DNA of 64,000 nucleotides from Paenibacillus sp. FSL R7-0204 (GCF_038002225.1 NZ_JBBOCA010000001.1:7502001-7566000); one strand, 5' to 3'; shown: positions 17,357 to 26,574, counted from the stretch's first letter. Numbers and translations are program-made. Notes: generated by a model from the sequence alone, not told the origin.

Positions 17357-20300
17357 AGGGATACCCTATGGCTGCAATGCTCCAGTACCCGGTCAATATC
17401 GGCAGTTAAGAACGGCTTGCTGACAAAGTCATCCATACCCGCCGCGTAGCAGCGCTCCCGGTCCTCTTTTCTGGCATACGCTGTCACGGCTGTAATATAC
17501 GGCTGGTGCGGAGCAGGTGCCTGTTCACGGATTCTGGCCGTTGCCGTAAGCCCGCTCATCCCCGGCATCTGAACATCCATGAATACCAGATCATACCGCT
17601 CACGGAGCACTGCCTGCACCGCCGCTTCGCCATGATCAACCAGATCGGCGGCATAGCCTCTTTTGTCCAGCATAGTCACCAGCAGCTTCTGATTCACCGG
17701 ATGATCCTCCGCCACCAATATACGCAGAGGCCCAAATTCAGCAGCAGATTCGCCATCTTCCGGGATGCTAATCCGTTCAGAGGCCGACGCCGGTCCAGAG
17801 ACGGTCACTGTATCCTCCCAGGCGCCTTCCGGTTCCAGCTCTATATCTGCAGGCAGGATGAAATAGAAATTGGATCCTTCCCCGACGACACTCTCTACTG
17901 TGATGGCACCGCCCATTAGCTCCACGAGCTTTTTGCAGATGGCCAGGCCCAGTCCGGTTCCCCCATACTTGCGGTTAATGGACGGGTGCAGCTGCGAGAA
18001 GGACTGGAACAGTAGCGGCTGCTTCTCAGAAGGGATTCCTATCCCTGTATCGGCCACGCTGAATTTGAGCGTCAGCTTCTTGCGGTCCCTGCTATATTCT
18101 CTGCTGAGCAGAATGGAGACCTGTCCCGTCTCGGTGAATTTCACGGCATTGCTGACGAGATTCACCAGCACCTGGCGCAGCCGGGCCGCATCTCCCATAA
18201 TCAGCTCCGGCACATCCGCAGCCATGCGGCAGGACAGCTCAATATTCTTTTCACGCGCCTTCGGCATGAACAGCTCTGTGATATTGTCGAGCAATTCCGC
18301 CAGACTTACCGGTTCGCGGGTAAGCGTCATTTTACCGGCTTCGATTTTGCTGAAATCCAGAATTTCATTAAGAATATATAACAGAGATGCACTGCTCTCG
18401 CTGATAATCTGGGCATATCCCAGCTGCTCTTCTGTCAATTCCGTCTCAGCCAGCAGATCGGTCATGCCCATAATTCCGTTCATCGGTGTACGGAGCTCAT
18501 GGCTCATGATGGCGAGAAATTCCGATTTGGCCTGGTCCGCCTTCTCCGCCAGCTCCTTGGCTCGGATAACTTCCTTCTCCCCGGTAGTGTCACGGAAGAC
18601 AACAACTGCCCCCTTGCGCTCACCCTTGTCGAGCAGAGGGGTAACCTGGTACTCGGCCAGGAAGCTGGAGCCATCCTTGCGCCACAGCACCGCATCCAGA
18701 CTCTGATGGGATTCTCCTGCCCGGACTGCCCGCATCAGCGGAGACTCCTCCGGCCGGTAATGATTACCGTCAAGCGCGGTCTGCTGGATAGGGTCCAGGT
18801 AAGGATGCCCGGTAATCTCATCACATTCGAAGCCTAGCATATGCGCTCCCGCAGGATTAATAAAGGTGACCTTCCCCTCGTTGTCCAGACCGAATATCCC
18901 TTCGGACACGGCATTGAGGATCAGGGTGTAATCATTGCTCAGCTTCTCGATCTGCTCGGTGTATCTGATATGATCTGTGATATCGCGGGAGATCCCATAC
19001 ACTCCAACCACCTGATGATCCACAACAATAGGAATATTAATCGTATTGATCTCCACCGGATGCCCGTCTTTGTGGATCAGCGTCAGATCATAGCTCTGCG
19101 GCTCCCCCTGGCTGGCAAGGGTGAAGTGATGCAGCGTCTTCTGAATATCTTTGTCAGCGACCAGCGGTCCGTAATGATTCCCCAGCAGTTCCTCCAGCGA
19201 GTAGCCGCTCAGCTTCTCCAGATTGGCATTCGCCGTCAGATAATCCCCCTGCAGATTCATGGAATACACCGCTGCCGGATTATATTCGAACAGGGATTTG
19301 TAGCGTTGCTCATTCTCCTGCAGCTTCGATTCGAATTGCTTGCGTTCAGTGATGTCACGGCCTACGGCAATAATCTCTGTCTTCCGGCCTTGCGCGTCAA
19401 AAATATACCGGCTGTTCGTTTCAAACCAGACATAGGTACCGTTCTTGTGGCGGTAGCGGTAGGAGGCCGGGGGAATCAATCCCGAATCTTCACTCTCTGC
19501 CATCTGATTCAGAATCATCTCCAGATCACCCGGATGCAAATAATCGTAGGCACTCGTGCCGATCATCTCTTCAGGCTCATAGCCGAGCAGAGACCGGCTG
19601 GCCGGCGAGCAATACAGGAAGATGCTGTCCTCTATCGCATGGCGGGAGATCAGGTCGAGGGAATTCTCCGACATCAGCCGGAAGTTCCGTTCACTCTCCC
19701 GCAGCTGCTCCTCCATATGCATACGCTCGGTAATATCCTGCATCATGCCGAACAGCCGGGCTGGCCTGCCTTCCGGTCCCGGGATAACGTCCCACTGGAC
19801 ATGCACCATCAGGACCTCCCCATCCGGCAGAATCATCCGGTAAGCCGTGTTCCCAGCCTCCCCTAGTCCCATAGCCCGTTCTACGGCATCTTGCAGAATC
19901 GGGACATCATCAGGATGGACCAGTGCCAGGAAGGCCTCCTGATTCACTTGGCCTGTCTCCACGCTGTACTGCAGAATACGCCGCAGCTCCTCGGAGAATG
20001 TAATTCTCTCCTTCACCAGATCCCAGCCCCATGAGCCTATTCTGGCTACCCGCTGAGCGGACGCAAGGGCCTCCTCGCTGTGCTTGCGCCGGGTGACGTT
20101 ACGACCGATCCCCATAATCCGTGTAATTTCACCCTTCTCGTTACGGATCACATGGAAGGAGGTCTCGAACCATAGATAGTGGCCCTCCTTGTGACGCAGG
20201 CGGCGGATGGAGATATCGTTCTTCAGCAGACCGCCGGAGCTGTTGATAGCCTCAACATCGTCCAGGTGATAGAATTCTGCGCGGTTCCTGCCGATAATCT

Positions 20301-20826
20301 CCTCCGGATGATACCCGATTTGGGAGTAGGAAGACGGCGATATGAACGTTATCGTCCCGTCCGGCAGGGAGAAGGAGATCATACTCTGATCGTCTTTTAT
20401 GAATAAATTGTACAGATCACGGCTGTCTACGGTTAGCTGATCTGCAATTTTGCGGTCTGTTACATCCTGTGCATATACAATAACAGTCTGGCCGGACAGT
20501 CCCTCTTGCGCCGGAATGAAGGTCAGGGAGAGCCAGAACGGATACCCGTCACGGCCGGAGAACCGCTGATCCATCTGGAGAGGCTGTCCTTGCTGCTGTG
20601 CAAGCTCTGTCCCGATTCGCTGAATAGAGAATTGCTCCTGCAATTCCCGGCCGGCCCCTGATAGAGTCCCTGAGAGAAACTCAGCTTCAGTGCAGCCCAG
20701 TATATTGCAAAAAGCAGGATTAATCTTCATCCATCTGCCTCCTGCCGGAGACAACACCGCCATCCCCACCGGAGATAAGTGAAAGGCTTGATCGAGAATG
20801 CTGTTATTATTAGCCAAGTTATCCAT
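17353..20826 (-). CDS. Multi-PAS hybrid sensor histidine kinase / response regulator
   Basis: A 1157-residue protein with no membrane segment, hence a cytoplasmic sensor. About six PAS domains occupy residues 5-750 (for example MISFSLPDGTITFISPS, AVYSMNLQGDYLTANANLEKLSGYS and GIFGLDNEGKVTFINPAG), several with PAC ends (DITERK). HisKA has the phospho-His in IMSHELRTPMNGIMG (about 780). HATPase motifs are DTGIGIPSEK and GGTGLGLAICKKLVELMGG. A C-terminal receiver (LRILVAEDHPVNQ, about 1030-1150) carries the acceptor Asp in LVFMDVQMPG. AGGAGG lies 9 bp before the ATG. The partner output gene is not obvious except for the overlapping C39-like gene. Confidence 0.95.
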   Translation of the reverse strand: MDNLANNNSILDQAFHLSPVGMAVLSPAGGRWMKINPAFCNILGCTEAEFLSGTLSGAGRELQEQFSIQRIGTELAQQQGQPLQMDQRFSGRDGYPFWLSLTFIPAQEGLSGQTVIVYAQDVTDRKIADQLTVDSRDLYNLFIKDDQSMISFSLPDGTITFISPSSYSQIGYHPEEIIGRNRAEFYHLDDVEAINSSGGLLKNDISIRRLRHKEGHYLWFETSFHVIRNEKGEITRIMGIGRNVTRRKHSEEALASAQRVARIGSWGWDLVKERITFSEELRRILQYSVETGQVNQEAFLALVHPDDVPILQDAVERAMGLGEAGNTAYRMILPDGEVLMVHVQWDVIPGPEGRPARLFGMMQDITERMHMEEQLRESERNFRLMSENSLDLISRHAIEDSIFLYCSPASRSLLGYEPEEMIGTSAYDYLHPGDLEMILNQMAESEDSGLIPPASYRYRHKNGTYVWFETNSRYIFDAQGRKTEIIAVGRDITERKQFESKLQENEQRYKSLFEYNPAAVYSMNLQGDYLTANANLEKLSGYSLEELLGNHYGPLVADKDIQKTLHHFTLASQGEPQSYDLTLIHKDGHPVEINTINIPIVVDHQVVGVYGISRDITDHIRYTEQIEKLSNDYTLILNAVSEGIFGLDNEGKVTFINPAGAHMLGFECDEITGHPYLDPIQQTALDGNHYRPEESPLMRAVRAGESHQSLDAVLWRKDGSSFLAEYQVTPLLDKGERKGAVVVFRDTTGEKEVIRAKELAEKADQAKSEFLAIMSHELRTPMNGIMGMTDLLAETELTEEQLGYAQIISESSASLLYILNEILDFSKIEAGKMTLTREPVSLAELLDNITELFMPKAREKNIELSCRMAADVPELIMGDAARLRQVLVNLVSNAVKFTETGQVSILLSREYSRDRKKLTLKFSVADTGIGIPSEKQPLLFQSFSQLHPSINRKYGGTGLGLAICKKLVELMGGAITVESVVGEGSNFYFILPADIELEPEGAWEDTVTVSGPASASERISIPEDGESAAEFGPLRILVAEDHPVNQKLLVTMLDKRGYAADLVDHGEAAVQAVLRERYDLVFMDVQMPGMSGLTATARIREQAPAPHQPYITAVTAYARKEDRERCYAAGMDDFVSKPFLTADIDRVLEHCSHRVSL

Positions 20827-21131
20827 TACATAAGGCCTCCTTCATCCCGGGGCTGGCGCTCGCTTCCGCAGGCCCTCTGCTGTTCTTCATTTGCCATTTC
20901 TATCTTCACAGTATACGCCATGACTGTCACAGAATGAAATGGAAGCCCAGCCCTTGATTTCCAAAAGTTAAAATTGATATTATTGACAAAATATACGGTT
21001 ATCCCTATATTTAAAAGCAAAACTATCTTCGTGACTCATTACGCCGGAAGCACCCGTAATAGAGGCCTGTTGGCCTTTACTGCGGGTGCTTTCTTTGTGT
21101 TCCGGGACATGAAGACAAGCGGAGGAATGTA
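20827..21131 (+). promoter_or_regulatory. Divergent region: promoter and attenuator-like leader of the 21132 gene
   Basis: TTGACA (20983-20988), a 17-bp spacer and TATATT (21006-21011) form a plus-strand promoter. About 35 nt into the transcript a strong hairpin (21048-21091, arms AAGCACCCG/CGGGTGCTT with an inner GGCC stem) is followed by TCTTTG. The hairpin precedes the gene it would terminate, so it looks like a leader attenuator. I recognise no riboswitch class. Confidence 0.65.
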
Positions 21132-21962
21132 ATGAAAATGAACAATCTGTATAAGCCAAGTTGTCTGCTGCTGTCCCTCTTGATTGCCCTGGCCCTCAGC
21201 TTCCCGGCCGGTCCGGCTTCGGCAGCGGCGACGGTGATTACCTCATCGGTTCAGGCTTCCTTTGACCTGACTGCTGCTAAGGCGGACAGCACCGCCCGCG
21301 CCCGGATGAAGAGCCAGTTCACGGAGCTGACCGTCCTGTCTGCCGGGTATGACAGCCGGGAGGTGCAGATCAGGACGCTTCATGATCAGAATACAGAGGC
21401 GCTGAATGCAGTCCGGGAGTCCATCAAGAATATAGACCAGGCTTCCATCACTAAGCTAAGCACCTCCGTCAGCAGTGCCAAGCAGCGCTATCAGCCGCTG
21501 TTCGATCAATACAGCACGCTGAACAAGCGAATCTCCCTGCTCAAGGGGCTGAAGGACAAGACGCTGAACTCCGTCCTCAAGGCCCAGTCGGAAGCCATGA
21601 AGCTGCTGGTCCAGATAGCCCGCCAGGAGATCCGCGACAAGGAAGCGCTGCTCAAGGCCGCCAAGGATACCCGTACGCGCCGGATGGCCGCTGCCCGCAA
21701 GACCCTGGCCGGTATTGACAGACCGCAAAGCTTAATCAAATCACAGAAAAGCGCAGTCTCTGCCCTGAATAAACGGCTAACAGCAGACTGGAGCGACTTC
21801 AAAGCGGCTATCCGCAAGCAGAATCCGGCTCTGGCCGGACAATCCTTATCTTCTATGGTCGCCGGGTACAAGCAGATCGCGGCGGGGAAGCTGAAGATCC
21901 TGGAGTATGAGCAGACGATTGCCGGAGTCATTGCAGCTACTCTTAAACAGACGGGCAGCTAG
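21132..21962 (+). CDS. Secreted coiled-coil protein, unknown function
   Basis: A 276-residue protein. Residues 1-32 form a signal peptide (hydrophobic LLLSLLIALALSFPAGP, cleavage likely after ASA). The mature part is rich in Lys, Ala, Ser, Leu and Gln and is predicted to be almost wholly helical, with heptad-like stretches at about 70-175 and 195-270. I recognise no family. A GGAGGAATGTA site precedes the ATG. It is transcribed alone behind a leader hairpin, with the CotSA-like gene 104 bp downstream. Confidence 0.75.
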   Translation: MKMNNLYKPSCLLLSLLIALALSFPAGPASAAATVITSSVQASFDLTAAKADSTARARMKSQFTELTVLSAGYDSREVQIRTLHDQNTEALNAVRESIKNIDQASITKLSTSVSSAKQRYQPLFDQYSTLNKRISLLKGLKDKTLNSVLKAQSEAMKLLVQIARQEIRDKEALLKAAKDTRTRRMAAARKTLAGIDRPQSLIKSQKSAVSALNKRLTADWSDFKAAIRKQNPALAGQSLSSMVAGYKQIAAGKLKILEYEQTIAGVIAATLKQTGS

Positions 21963-22066
21963 GCCGCAGACGGCCGTTCCCTGCTTGCTCCTGTGACTTC
22001 TGCACGCCTGAACGCATATGTTAGGTTAAGAACCCTATCTACTATGCAGCGGGAGGAGCAGCTACA

Positions 22067-23173
22067 ATGCACATCTGCATGATTGCACCGGAGCAGTTCA
22101 CGGTTCCCGGGGACGGCTCTGTGGAGATTTGCATCTGGAATATCGCGCGCAGGCTGGCCAAGAGACATAAGGTAACCATCCTAAGCCGCAGAGCCGCCGG
22201 TCTTCCTGATACGAATGAGCTCGAGCAGGTCAAGTTCATCCGGCTGCCCTCAGGCACCCCTTCCAGGTACCGCAGCTCTGTTCTTACATTCCTGGAAGCT
22301 GCGGAACCGTTCGACCTTATTCAGATCGATAACCGGCCGCGGCTGGCGGCGGCTGTGAAGCGGCAGTACCCCGGCACTCCGGTGATGATATTCCTTCACT
22401 CTCTCACATTCGTGCCGCAGGAGCCCGGCATTGCCCGCAGCCTCGCCCTGGCCGATGCCGTCACGGCCAACAGCAGCTCCCTGGAGCAGCGGCTTATCCG
22501 GAGGTTCCCCGGCATCCGCAGCAAGCTCCGCGTGGTTCCTCTGGGAGCAGACCTGTCGCGCTTCACTCCTGCGTCTGCGCAGGAGAAGGCGCGTCTGCGC
22601 ACGCTGCATGGTCTTGGCCCCGGCTTCACGCTCCTGTTCGTAGGCCGGGTCATTCCGCGCAAGGGAGTGCCTGTGCTGCTCCGGGCCATGCACCGCCTGA
22701 ACCGGCATATGCCCGCACGGTTGCTGATCGCAGGCAAGGGGAAGCCGCCGTATCTCCGGCAGCTGAGAGCCCTTGCCCGGCGGCTGGGCGTACAAGTGTC
22801 TTTTCTCGGCAATATTCCCCATGAAGATATCCACAGTATGTATCAGGCTGCCGACTGCTTCATCTGCCCCTCCCAGCAGCATGAAGCCTTCGGGCTGGTG
22901 AATGTAGAGGCGATGGCCTCGGGGCTGCCGGTAATTGCCTCCAGCAACGGCGGAATCCGGGAGATTATAGATTCGGGCCGTAACGGCTTTCTGGTGAAGC
23001 AGTACAGGAACCCTGCTGCTTTTGCCAGCCGTATGCTGCAGATCGGCCGCAATCCGGACCTTGCCGCAAGGATCGGACTACAGGGAAGAAGCGATGCGCT
23101 ACAGATGTATGAGTGGGAGCATACCGCAGAGCTGCTGGAGAATATTTATCTGAAGCTGACGGGATCACGTTAA
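22067..23173 (+). CDS. GT4-family glycosyltransferase, CotSA-like
   Basis: A 368-residue GT-B fold glycosyltransferase. The N-terminal half starts MHICMIAPEQFTVPGDGSVE; the C-terminal donor-binding half has LLFVGRVIPRKGV, LGNIPHEDIHSMYQAADCFICPS and the E-x7-E motif EAFGLVNVEAMASGLPVIAS-NGG. Length and pattern resemble the spore coat protein CotSA of B. subtilis, so a spore surface or envelope role is possible. A 14-bp inverted repeat (23169-23182/23199-23212) overlaps the stop codon. GGGAGGAG precedes the start. Confidence 0.88.
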   Translation: MHICMIAPEQFTVPGDGSVEICIWNIARRLAKRHKVTILSRRAAGLPDTNELEQVKFIRLPSGTPSRYRSSVLTFLEAAEPFDLIQIDNRPRLAAAVKRQYPGTPVMIFLHSLTFVPQEPGIARSLALADAVTANSSSLEQRLIRRFPGIRSKLRVVPLGADLSRFTPASAQEKARLRTLHGLGPGFTLLFVGRVIPRKGVPVLLRAMHRLNRHMPARLLIAGKGKPPYLRQLRALARRLGVQVSFLGNIPHEDIHSMYQAADCFICPSQQHEAFGLVNVEAMASGLPVIASSNGGIREIIDSGRNGFLVKQYRNPAAFASRMLQIGRNPDLAARIGLQGRSDALQMYEWEHTAELLENIYLKLTGSR

Positions 23174-23212
23174 CCAGAGGAGACTTTCTTATTCAGAGCT
23201 CCTCTAGTTAAC
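23169..23212 (+). terminator. Inverted repeat over the stop of the glycosyltransferase gene
   Basis: GTTAACCAGAGGAG (23169-23182) pairs with CTCCTCTAGTTAAC (23199-23212), 13 of 14 positions. No U-tract follows, so it is at best a weak or Rho-type end, or an mRNA stabiliser. Confidence 0.5.
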
Positions 23213-23458
23213 GAAGGGGCATAACGCTTTACCTTGTAATATTTTTCTGGATGGCGGACAGCCCCGAACTGTAAGCCCAGTCAGGATGCGACAATGTGTC
23301 ATACGGATTTTGTGATCCTTCTCGCAGGATGCAGCCGAGAATTAATAATATACTACACATGTAAGCGTTGCCATTAAACAAATGCACTATACAGTAAGCC
23401 ACCGAGATATTGGCAACCCCCTACAACCTATTATTCGCTGTAGAAAGGGTGCATCGTT

Positions 23459-23785
23459 ATGTTAATGATCAAAGCCATAGTAAGACCTGAGAAAGCGGAT
23501 GACGTGATGGCCGAATTGCTGCTGGCCGGCTTCCCCTCCATCAGCAAAATGGATCTGCTCGGGCGCGGCAAGCAAAAGGGCATTCAGGTCGGAACCAACC
23601 ATTACAATCAAATCTCTAAAAAACTGCTGATGATCGTTATCCAGGATGAAGACAAGGATGACGTGATCAGCATTATTATGCGTACAGCTAGAACCGGTGA
23701 GCACGGCTCCTTCGGCGACGGCAAAATCTTTGTCCTGCCGGTACAGGAGGTCTTCACCATCAGTAACGGCAAAAACCAGCTATAG
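23459..23785 (+). CDS. P-II family signal protein, NifI1 (GlnB-I) type
   Basis: A 108-residue P-II protein. It starts MLMIKAIVRPEKADDVMAELLLAGF and has the B-loop TGEHGSFGDGKIFVLPVQEVFTI. The T-loop region GRGKQKGIQVGTNHYNQISKK lacks the standard GlnB/GlnK surroundings and matches the NifI1 subfamily, which in archaea and clostridia regulates nitrogenase beside nifH. No nif gene is in the window. P-II proteins bind ATP/ADP and 2-oxoglutarate and control enzymes or transporters of nitrogen metabolism; the target here is unknown. AAAGGG lies 10 bp before the ATG. Confidence 0.88.
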   Translation: MLMIKAIVRPEKADDVMAELLLAGFPSISKMDLLGRGKQKGIQVGTNHYNQISKKLLMIVIQDEDKDDVISIIMRTARTGEHGSFGDGKIFVLPVQEVFTISNGKNQL

Positions 23786-23827
23786 AGAAAGAAAACCTTC
23801 GCCCTGCTATATTGACGCATATGAAAG

Positions 23828-23889
23828 AGGCAGCAAAGCATCCCCCCGCTCTCCGTTATCACGGATGACCGGGGACTGCCTTGCTGCCT
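23828..23889. terminator. Bidirectional terminator between PII and DUF445 genes
   Basis: AGGCAGCAA (23828-23836) pairs with TTGCTGCCT (23881-23889), with inner CCCC/GGGG and TCCG/CGGA stems. TTTATG follows on the plus strand and TTTCAT on the minus strand. Confidence 0.75.
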
Positions 23890-23913
23890 TTATGAATTAC
23901 TGATATATCAATC

Positions 23914-25155
23914 TCAGATCAGCTGGATGACGGTAAGGACCAGCCCGACCACAAAGCCGCAGACGGCCCCGTTGACACGAATCCACTGCAGATCCTTGCC
24001 GACCTTCTCCTCCAGCATATTCACCAGAGCGGCATCGTCCATCTGATCGAGGTTCTCCTTGACCAGTTGCCCAATCCGGTAATGATTAGCTTCCACGAAG
24101 GAGATCAGCGTACCGCGAATCCGGTCCTCTGATGTCTGAATCCATTCCTTCTCCTGGCTAACCCGCCGGACCAGCGCGGCATACAGCGAGAACAGCCTGC
24201 GACCGCCCCGGCCCCGGTCCTCTTCCAGCAGCGTAACCGCCTTGCCGCGCAGCCCTTGGAGCTGCTGGAGCACAAATGCGGCGGCCGCTTCCCCTTGAAG
24301 CTCATTCAGCGCCCAATTCTTCAGCGAGGCAATCCGTTCTTCATCGCTCAGCAGCTGGAACAGAGCCACCCGGATCTCCCGGATGACTTCCTCCCGGTAG
24401 GGGCTATCCTCTTCCTTAAAGTCACGGATCGTAGACTGCACCATACCCTGGAGCATTTCCCCCAGCATATCGGCATCGACGAACCCGACAAAGGCCTGGA
24501 AGGCCATTCCTTTCAGTCCGCCCAGCTTAACCTCGGCCAGCTTCTCACTGGCGATCTTACCCAGCATAGCCCGCGTCTCCGGGCGTCCGCTCCAGGCGGA
24601 GATCCCCTCCAGCGCAAAATCAAGAGCTGCAATATCCTTGCCCTCATTCATCAGGCTAGTGGCAATCGTATCTGCTGCAACTCCAAGCTTAGCTTCACGC
24701 AGGTAGCTTGCCGCTGCTGATTGAATATACGGAACGGCCTGCTCTACCGGAAGCCGCAGCACGAAGCCTTTGAGCTGCTCCAGCACTTCCTGCCGCGCTT
24801 TCTTTCTGGAGAAGAACCGGGTCAGCACGGTAGCTCCGAGCGAAATTATATTGAATGTGCGCAGCTTATTTTCAATGCTCTCCTTGTTCAACAGCTCATT
24901 CTCCATCGCAGAGATCAGGGACTGGATCAGCTTATCCCGGTTCTTAAGCAGCAGCGAGGTATGCGGAATTCTCAGGCCCAGCGGATGGCGGAACAGCGCT
25001 GTCACGGCAAACCAGTCCGCGATGCCTCCGACCAGACCTGCCTCGAAGCCCCCTCTCAGCAGAATAACTGCCAGATTCTCCGGCAGAAACAACGTGAATA
25101 GAAAGCCGCAGGCCATAATAGCCAGAGAGATTGTAGCTAAATTTCTGGATTTCAT
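23914..25155 (-). CDS. DUF445 family membrane-anchored protein
   Basis: A 413-residue DUF445 protein. An N-terminal membrane segment (ATISLAIMACGFLFTLFLP) leads to the family signature GGIADWFAVTALFRHPLGLRIPHTSLL-KNRDKL; a C-terminal membrane segment (GAVCGFVVGLVLTVIQLI) ends it, with a long helical middle. B. subtilis YheB is a relative; the function is unknown. The ATG at 25155 was chosen over 25188 because the family starts there and a GGGGGAAAAG site lies upstream. Confidence 0.9.
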   Translation of the reverse strand: MKSRNLATISLAIMACGFLFTLFLPENLAVILLRGGFEAGLVGGIADWFAVTALFRHPLGLRIPHTSLLLKNRDKLIQSLISAMENELLNKESIENKLRTFNIISLGATVLTRFFSRKKARQEVLEQLKGFVLRLPVEQAVPYIQSAAASYLREAKLGVAADTIATSLMNEGKDIAALDFALEGISAWSGRPETRAMLGKIASEKLAEVKLGGLKGMAFQAFVGFVDADMLGEMLQGMVQSTIRDFKEEDSPYREEVIREIRVALFQLLSDEERIASLKNWALNELQGEAAAAFVLQQLQGLRGKAVTLLEEDRGRGGRRLFSLYAALVRRVSQEKEWIQTSEDRIRGTLISFVEANHYRIGQLVKENLDQMDDAALVNMLEEKVGKDLQWIRVNGAVCGFVVGLVLTVIQLI

Positions 25156-25418
25156 CGTTATCTTTTCCCCCTTACATAGCGACCCCATGCCGCTTGCATC
25201 CCGGTCATCGTCCCTTGCACATGCAAAAGACGAACCAGGCTGTCAGGTTACAGGTCTGCCTTACATTGTACCACGTGAGTACTCTTTTCTGAAAATCCTC
25301 TAGTTGAACACTTTCATTACAAATCTTCCGGTCAATCATGATAAAATACAGGCAAAGTCTACGCGACCGCCCTTGGAGGGGAAACTAAAATATATAGATA
25401 GAACAGGAGAACAATCAC

Positions 25419-26294
25419 ATGCTTATTGCACTGGATATGGACGGAACACTGCTCAATGCGGAGGGTGAAATCAGCAACGAGAACAAAGAGGCTATTCTCC
25501 AAGCACAGCGCCTGGGGCATATCGTGATTATCGCTACGGGCCGTTCCTACATGGACGCTGAGCGGCAGCTGCGGCTGGCTGATCTGGAGTGTCCTGTGGT
25601 GAGTCTTAACGGTGCTGTAATCACGCTGGCTGACCGGACGGTGGCGGCAAGCACTCCGCTGAATAAAGAGGATATTCTCCCTGCACTGCGCTGGATGAAT
25701 GAAATCCCTGAATTGTATTACGAGGTATACACTGAGGATAACGTATATGTAGAGCTGGATAAGCGGGTACAGCTGGAAAAGCTGGCTACTCATAAGGACA
25801 CTGAGGTTCCCGAGGAATTGGCCTGGCTGCTTCAGGCGATGGTAGACCAGCAGTTCCAGCAGGCAGCGGTAACCTATGTGGAGAAAATGGAGGACGTCTG
25901 GAGCAAGGAAGAGAATCTGATCTATAAGACCCTGGTCTTCTCACTGAACCGTGAGCTGCTGAAGGAAGCCTCTGTGCGGTTCGCCGCCATTCCTGGACTG
26001 ATTATTACCGCATCGCATGTCAACAATATCGAGATCAACCATAAGGAAGCGAATAAGGGTGCCGGTGTAAGCATGCTCGCTGCCCACTACGGAATTCCTG
26101 CGGAGCAAGTGGCCGTGATGGGCGACAGCTACAATGATCTGCCTATGTTCGAGATGGCGGGGTATAAGATTGCCATGGAAAATGCCGCCCCCGTGCTGAA
26201 GCAGACCGCCGACTTCATTACGTTAAGCCATACGGAGAATGGTGTAGCGGCTGGGCTGCGGCATCTTCTGGACAGAAGAACAGCCTTCAAATGA
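25419..26294 (+). CDS. Cof-type HAD-IIB sugar-phosphate phosphatase
   Basis: A 291-residue HAD phosphatase of the Cof subfamily. It contains motif I LIALDMDGTLLN (nucleophile Asp near residue 6), motif II IATGRSY, a C2B cap, and motif IV MGDSYNDLPMFEMAGYKIAMENA. Relatives dephosphorylate sugar phosphates, pyridoxal phosphate or FMN; the substrate is not readable here. AGGAGAACAATCAC precedes the ATG. Its stop codon lies inside its own terminator loop. Confidence 0.93.
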   Translation: MLIALDMDGTLLNAEGEISNENKEAILQAQRLGHIVIIATGRSYMDAERQLRLADLECPVVSLNGAVITLADRTVAASTPLNKEDILPALRWMNEIPELYYEVYTEDNVYVELDKRVQLEKLATHKDTEVPEELAWLLQAMVDQQFQQAAVTYVEKMEDVWSKEENLIYKTLVFSLNRELLKEASVRFAAIPGLIITASHVNNIEINHKEANKGAGVSMLAAHYGIPAEQVAVMGDSYNDLPMFEMAGYKIAMENAAPVLKQTADFITLSHTENGVAAGLRHLLDRRTAFK

Positions 26295-26303
26295 AGGCTG
26301 TTC
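26278..26303 (+). terminator. Terminator overlapping the HAD gene stop
   Basis: GAACAGCCTTC and GAAGGCTGTTC flank an AAAT loop and are followed by TTTGC. The stop codon TGA sits in the loop and right arm, so the last codons double as the terminator stem. Confidence 0.8.
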
Positions 26304-26307
26304 TTTG

Positions 26308-26433
26308 CTACCTGCGGTCGGTTCCCGAGCGCCGGAAGAAGCATAATGAGATGGCTCCCAGGTTGAGGGCCAAATATAGAATGAGCATCAACCGTTCAGC
26401 ATTGGTTAATTCCATAAGCACCGGAATAAACAT
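26308..26433 (-). CDS. Small 41-residue membrane protein
   Basis: A short frame beginning MFIPVLMELTNAERLMLILY, with the hydrophobic stretch LMLILYLALNLGAISLCFF and a basic end (RRSGTDRR). The ATG at 26433 is preceded by GGAGGAGGGATATC, an excellent ribosome binding site. An upstream TTGACA (minus strand, near 26521) supports expression. The pattern of one membrane helix and a positive tail resembles holin-like toxins and small regulatory membrane peptides, but I cannot assign a family. Confidence 0.55.
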   Translation of the reverse strand: MFIPVLMELTNAERLMLILYLALNLGAISLCFFRRSGTDRR

Positions 26434-26574
26434 GATATCCCTCCTCCATACCTCACTTCTATTTGTCTCTTTCTGTTATAATCAGATAGTCCTTTGTTCA
26501 ATATATTAGTATTATCTGTCAAAAAGTGGACTTTATGATAAATGGCGTTATTTTCTGCTGGGAGGAATTACTCT

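Noticed and set aside
18841..19866. 341-codon plus-strand frame inside the hybrid kinase gene
   Set aside because: It is antisense to the PAS region with no start signal; long antisense frames are common in GC-balanced coding sequence.
20826..21020. 64-codon minus-strand frame upstream of the hybrid kinase
   Set aside because: It covers the promoter of the divergent gene and has no ribosome binding site; the kinase has its own good start at 20826.
21012..21091. Possible c-di-GMP riboswitch before the 21132 gene
   Set aside because: An AAGCAAAACTA segment recalls the GEMM motif, but the paired stems and tetraloop receptor are not present.
23409..23430. Possible sigma-54 promoter before the PII gene
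   Set aside because: TTGGCA is present but the GC dinucleotide of the -12 element is missing at the required spacing.
26291..26509. 72-codon plus-strand frame after the HAD gene
   Set aside because: It begins within the HAD stop/terminator and has no proper ribosome binding site; the minus-strand 41-codon frame is better supported.
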